A program made the position numbers and the translations under genes. 19,652 bases of DNA from Planctomycetaceae bacterium. GTDB lineage: Bacteria; Planctomycetota; Planctomycetia; Pirellulales; UBA1268. This document shows, in pieces, positions 15,993 through 19,652 of the stretch; positions within the stretch are counted from its first letter, which is position 1, and the number at the start of each line of letters is the position of its first letter. Where the stretch lies: the NCBI GenBank assembly GCA_003509235.1, contig DONH01000068.1, positions 5,912-25,563 of the forward strand. The letters are read 5' to 3'. Below the pieces are notes generated by a model. It made no database searches and was not told the DNA's origin. It worked only from the letters and a program-made list of their open reading frames with translations.

Positions 15993-18575
15993 TTATTCAC
16001 GAGTGAGTGCTTCATCAAGATTCAGAATTGCTAGACAGACATTCGCCAATGCAGCGAGTGTCATTGGGTCGTGGGATTTTTCTGTTGATTGCGTGTCCTT
16101 GCGAAGGAATGTGAGTGCTGACTCAAAAGTTATGAGAGAATGTTGGTGTGTAAACATATTTGCAAGAACGACACGTTCTGAAGAGGTGGGTTGTCGGCTC
16201 ACAACGGTACGGAATGCAAGAATGATTTGCTCATCAAAAGTATCCCTGCTTCCCATACATCGCTTAGCCAGCGAACAGGCTGCCTCAACCCATGTTGGAT
16301 CATTAAGAGTCGTCAGTGCATGGAGTGGTGTACATGTTCGATTGGCCCGAACGGAGCATGTACGACGGTTGGCAGAGTCAAACATGTTTGCAGGTGCAAC
16401 AGTGCGTCGCCAGAAGGTATAAATGCTGCGGCGATAGAGGTCTGTTCCAGTTGATTGAGGGTAGGTGAAATCTCGTTCTTTTGTAATTCCAAGTGATTCC
16501 CAGATTTGATCAGGCTGGTATGGATATACCGGAGCTCCCCCAATGTCTTCATTGAGTAAACCACTACAAGCGAGGGCCCAATCACGTAACACCATTGCAG
16601 GCATTCGAAAACGACTGGCACGCCCATGGAGTCGATTTTCTGGATCCTTCTCCAGTTGGTCGGCATTTATCTTGCTGGTTTGCCGATAGGTCGCACTCAT
16701 CACCAGCAACTTATGCATGGACTTCTGGCTCCAGCCTTGTTTCTGGAATTCAATCGCAAGCCAATCAAGAAGAGCAAGGTGCCTCGGGTATTCACTTTGT
16801 ACGCCCATGTCTTCTGTCGTTTTGACAAGACCAGTACCAAAAAAGCGTTGCCACATCCGATTGACTTGAACGCGAGCTGTAAGAGGATGATTTTGTAGGA
16901 ATAACCATCTGGCTAATCCGAGTCGATTTTTTGGAAAACTGTCAGGTAAGGGCGGCAGGTTTGCCGGCGGTGCAAAAGCAAGAGCGTCACCAATCGGTGA
17001 AAGATAGTCACCTCGATCAAGCACACGTGTTTCCCGTGGCTTGTCGTCATTCATAACCATGACTCGCGGAATCTCATCACCATTAAAAGCGTCATAAGCC
17101 TGCTTGGCTTTGTCATACTCAGCAACAACGGCCACATTATTTGTGACTGAACGCTTCACTTTACTATTAAAAAAACTTCGCAGACCACTTTCAATTTTTT
17201 TCTTTTCAGCATCGGATTGAGTGTCTTTTGGCTTTCGAAGTAACGGCGTGAGTGACCGCGGAAGATCTTTTCCGTCTGCCGCCTGACCATCAGAGAACAA
17301 ACCTGATTTCCATGCCGTATATGCAACGTCAAGAATTGGCTTTGCATCTTTTTCAAGGAGTGTCATATTTTGTTTTAACTGTGACAGCTGCTTTTTTTGA
17401 TCAGTTGTTGCCACTTCTAGAAAAGGTGTGGCAACACGAATACGAGATGACTGTCGACCCGGGCGTCCGGTCTCTGATACTTGATTGAAGACATGGAGCA
17501 ACTGGTAATAATCAGACTGTGTCAACGGATCGTACTTATGATCATGGCACTGGGCGCAGGCCATGGTAAGACCAAGCCAGGTAGTGCTTGTTGTATCAAC
17601 GCGATCAAAAAGATTGTTGAATCGCTGTTCCTCAGCAATTGCACCTCCTTCACCATTTAAAAGATGATTGCGGTTGAAGGCGGTGGCAATTTGTTGCTGT
17701 TGTGTTGCGTCCGGCAAGAGATCTCCTGCAAGCTGCTCAATTGAAAACTGATCAAAAGGCATGTCTTCATTCAGAGCATCGATAACCCAATCTCGCCAGA
17801 TCCATTGCCATGTGTCGCCATCCTGTTGAAACCCATTGCTATCTGCAAACCGAGCAGCATCGAGCCAGGCGATTGCCATGTGTTCACCATAGTGCTGATT
17901 TGCCAACAATTGATCAACCAATTGTTCATATGCATTGGGTGACTGATTGGTGAGAAAGTCATCGATGTTTTCAGGTGATGGAGGAAGGCCAATAAGATCG
18001 GCATAGAGACGCCGTATTAATGTTTCCCGGTCTGCTTCTGGTGACGGTGCAAGACCCACTTCTTCAAGTTGAGCAAGAATAAACGAGTCAAGCGGATTTC
18101 TTGGCCAATTCTGGAGTGATGGGGCGTTAATCACTGGCGGATTCATTTGAACTGGAGCGATAAATGCCCAGTGTGATTGATACGTGGCTCCTTCTTGAAT
18201 CCATCGAGTAAGAACTTTTTTTTCTCGCTGAGAAAGGTGACGATTGGAGTTTGGTGGTGGCATGCGCAGTTCACTGTCATTGGAATGGATGCGGTCGATG
18301 ATCAAGCTTTCTGAAGGATCAATCGCACCAGAATCCAATGCGGATTGTCGTTGATCGAGGCGGAGATCGGCTTTTCGCTTGTTTGGGTCTGGCCCGTGAC
18401 AGTAGAAACAGTTTTCAGCAAGGATCGGGCGAATGTCCCGATTAAATTCGAGTGGCTTACCAGTGGTGTCGTCAGATGCGGTTGCAATGCCACTAAAAAG
18501 CAGAATAAGAAAAAACCATCTCGAACAAAAAGAAATTAGCCGCCCGTGCGTTTCTTTTGTGCTGGTCTTTGGCAT
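15993..18575 (-). CDS. Planctomycete c-type haem protein with PSCyt1, DUF1549 and DUF1553 (PSD1) domains
   Basis: The protein is 860 residues from the preferred ATG at 18575. The frame is open up to a TTG at 18707 (904 residues), but the ATG places a proper signal peptide at the N-terminus (basic region, then WFFLILLFSGIATAS), so the longer form is unlikely. PSCyt1 domain: haem motif CFYCH at 56-60, with a distal MPPP segment (about 105-108) as possible ligand. DUF1549 (about 160-370) has a second motif, CAQCH (340-344), in the usual CAQCHDHKYDPL context. A helical, lysine-rich linker (about 385-500) precedes DUF1553 (about 551-836: FPKNRLGLARWLF, ARVQVNRMWQRFFG). It is probably exported and haem-loaded outside the cytoplasm; electron partner and substrate are unknown. 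It is cotranscribed with the DUF1501 gene. Confidence 0.94.
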   Translation of the reverse strand: MPKTSTKETHGRLISFCSRWFFLILLFSGIATASDDTTGKPLEFNRDIRPILAENCFYCHGPDPNKRKADLRLDQRQSALDSGAIDPSESLIIDRIHSNDSELRMPPPNSNRHLSQREKKVLTRWIQEGATYQSHWAFIAPVQMNPPVINAPSLQNWPRNPLDSFILAQLEEVGLAPSPEADRETLIRRLYADLIGLPPSPENIDDFLTNQSPNAYEQLVDQLLANQHYGEHMAIAWLDAARFADSNGFQQDGDTWQWIWRDWVIDALNEDMPFDQFSIEQLAGDLLPDATQQQQIATAFNRNHLLNGEGGAIAEEQRFNNLFDRVDTTSTTWLGLTMACAQCHDHKYDPLTQSDYYQLLHVFNQVSETGRPGRQSSRIRVATPFLEVATTDQKKQLSQLKQNMTLLEKDAKPILDVAYTAWKSGLFSDGQAADGKDLPRSLTPLLRKPKDTQSDAEKKKIESGLRSFFNSKVKRSVTNNVAVVAEYDKAKQAYDAFNGDEIPRVMVMNDDKPRETRVLDRGDYLSPIGDALAFAPPANLPPLPDSFPKNRLGLARWLFLQNHPLTARVQVNRMWQRFFGTGLVKTTEDMGVQSEYPRHLALLDWLAIEFQKQGWSQKSMHKLLVMSATYRQTSKINADQLEKDPENRLHGRASRFRMPAMVLRDWALACSGLLNEDIGGAPVYPYQPDQIWESLGITKERDFTYPQSTGTDLYRRSIYTFWRRTVAPANMFDSANRRTCSVRANRTCTPLHALTTLNDPTWVEAACSLAKRCMGSRDTFDEQIILAFRTVVSRQPTSSERVVLANMFTHQHSLITFESALTFLRKDTQSTEKSHDPMTLAALANVCLAILNLDEALTRE

Positions 18576-18663
18576 GCAATTCCCCAATAAAGCATTCAGC
18601 GTAGGATGGGTATCCATTGATTTTAATTGTTTATTCACCCCGAACGCTGTACCAGGAAGTTTA

Positions 18664-18676
18664 ACGACATTGTCGT
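18664..18676. promoter_or_regulatory. palindrome in the divergent promoter region (candidate operator)
   Basis: ACGACATTGTCGT is a perfect 6-base-arm palindrome around one central base. It lies in the 229-base space between the divergent haem-protein gene (start 18575) and flavoprotein gene (start 18805), where a regulator could control one or both. No clear -35/-10 pair was found around it, and I cannot name a regulator family. Confidence 0.3.
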
Positions 18677-18804
18677 GTACCCTATGTGTATCAAATCCAT
18701 CGGACAATGCACTTTTGTGTCTGACCGTAGACGTATTCTATGAAGACAGTCACTTTTCTCATCCAAACAAGTAATGTCTCTTCTTAGACACTTTTACAGA
18801 TTCG

Positions 18805-19652
18805 ATGAAAATGGATAGTGAAATGCCACATCGATACAGCAGCAAAGAATCACACTTGTGCGAAGAAGAGCATGTTGATGTGGCAATTATTGGTGCAGGA
18901 GCGGCGGGCCTTTTTGCTGCAATATGGGCAGGAAGAAATTCAGGAGGCCATCCGATTCGAATCGCAGTCTTCGATGGGGCGAAAAAACTCGGTACAAAAA
19001 TTCTCGTAGCTGGTGGAGGACGCTGTAATGTGACCCACCGTCGTGTAACAGAACATGATTTTTCAGGAAGCAGTCCTGCAGCCATTCGCAAAGTATTGCG
19101 TCGCTTTTCGGTAGCACAGACGATTCATTTTTTTTCCGAAGCAGGTGTTGAACTCAAGGAAGAAGAGACGGGTAAATTATTTCCAGCGACTGACTCAGCA
19201 AGGACCATTCTTAATGCACTCATTGATCAGTCCAAAGAATCGCACGCGTCGCTTGCACATCCTTCACGTGTGACTGATATCGAACAACTTCCGGAGGGTT
19301 GTTCAGCAAATGTTATGAAGCAAGAACCACGGTTCCGAGTGGTGTTGGAAAGCGATGTGTTGCTGGCTCGGCATGTCGTTGTGTGTACGGGCGGGAAGTC
19401 ATTGCCTAAAAGCGGTTCAGACGGTGGTGGCTATAGATTGGTGGAAAATCTAGGTCATACAATTACAAAGCCCTTAGTTCCCGCCCTTGTCCCACTTGTT
19501 TTGGAAAAGAGTCATTGGGTGAGAGAGCTGTCAGGAGTAACTGTTCCAACAACGGTCACGCTTTCCAAAGCATCAGGGAAACGGATTGTTTCATGCTCTG
19601 GAAGTACACTCTGCACACATCTCGGTCTTTCAGGTCCGGCTGTTCTTGATAT
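18805..19652 (+). CDS. HI0933/YhiN-family FAD-dependent oxidoreductase, partial (C-terminus cut off)
   Basis: This flavoprotein of the HI0933-like (BaiN/YhiN) family runs off the window end after 282 whole codons; family members are about 400 residues, so roughly two thirds is seen. Residues 24-36 hold the FAD Rossmann motif VDVAIIGAGAAGL. KKLGTKILVAGGGRCNVTH (61-78, residues split across the family's KxGxKxxxSGGGRCN signature) is diagnostic, as are KLFPATDSA (124-132) and VVCTGGKSLPKSGSDG (192-207). HLGLSGPAVLD near the window edge matches the family's THxGxSGPAxL motif. ATG at 18805 is chosen; Met3 and Met7 are alternatives, and no Shine-Dalgarno sequence decides between them. The physiological substrate of this family is poorly defined. 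It is transcribed away from the haem-protein gene. Confidence 0.93.
   Translation, partial: MKMDSEMPHRYSSKESHLCEEEHVDVAIIGAGAAGLFAAIWAGRNSGGHPIRIAVFDGAKKLGTKILVAGGGRCNVTHRRVTEHDFSGSSPAAIRKVLRRFSVAQTIHFFSEAGVELKEEETGKLFPATDSARTILNALIDQSKESHASLAHPSRVTDIEQLPEGCSANVMKQEPRFRVVLESDVLLARHVVVCTGGKSLPKSGSDGGGYRLVENLGHTITKPLVPALVPLVLEKSHWVRELSGVTVPTTVTLSKASGKRIVSCSGSTLCTHLGLSGPAVLD

Noticed and set aside
18576..18707. N-terminal extension of the haem protein from the TTG at 18707
   Set aside because: It would put 44 residues before a good signal peptide. The ATG at 18575 gives a normal exported N-terminus.
1..19652. tRNA/rRNA genes, CRISPR arrays, insertion sequences, integrase or defence genes
   Set aside because: I looked for T-loop motifs, regularly spaced repeats, transposase or integrase motifs and flanking inverted repeats, and found none.

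Overview
The window looks like chromosomal DNA of a planctomycete, probably a Pirellulales-type lineage. The main evidence is a planctomycete-type c-haem protein with PSCyt1/DUF1549/DUF1553 domains next to a DUF1501 Tat-type protein, a DUF1559 prepilin-like protein, and a sigma factor followed by a membrane-bound Ser/Thr kinase. Base composition looks moderate (not counted). The taxonomic call rests on family knowledge, since no rRNA or tRNA gene is present.

Layout. (1) 1-1522, minus strand: a GT4 glycosyltransferase followed by the 5' part of an NAD-dependent sugar epimerase; this is the edge of a surface-polysaccharide or sugar-nucleotide locus. (2) 1523-3882, plus strand: sucC-sucD, the two subunits of succinyl-CoA synthetase, behind a plausible promoter with an inverted repeat in its spacer. 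(3) 3996-6620, minus strand: a GspE/PilB-type secretion ATPase with an unusual transmembrane N-terminus, followed closely by a CvpA-like membrane protein with a proline-rich, acidic, calcium-loop-like tail. (4) 6621-7038: a 418-base gap with promoter-like elements only. (5) 7039-9535, minus strand: a secreted or membrane-anchored S41 (Ctp) protease and rsmG, behind a good sigma-70-like promoter. (6) 9774-12228, plus strand: ECF-like sigma factor and PknB-type kinase. (7) 12247-13008, minus strand: a dolichyl-phosphate-mannose-synthase-like GT2 enzyme. (8) 13053-13988, minus strand: the DUF1559 prepilin-like gene with a strong Shine-Dalgarno sequence and a strong intrinsic terminator. (9) 13989-14484: a long leader or gap. 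(10) 14485-18575, minus strand: the PSCyt1/DUF1549/DUF1553 haem protein and the DUF1501 protein as a two-gene unit. (11) 18805 to the window end, plus strand: an HI0933/YhiN-type flavoprotein, cut off by the window edge.

How the genes fit together: the safest couplings are sucC+sucD (one enzyme), ctp+rsmG and gspE+cvpA (same strand, short gaps), sigma factor+kinase (likely a signalling pair) and DUF1553+DUF1501 (a recurrent planctomycete pair, probably exported). I see no CRISPR array, insertion sequence, integrase, toxin-antitoxin or recognisable defence system. I found no clear undescribed system. The best leads are the membrane-anchored secretion ATPase with its modified CvpA partner, and the sigma factor/polytopic kinase module.
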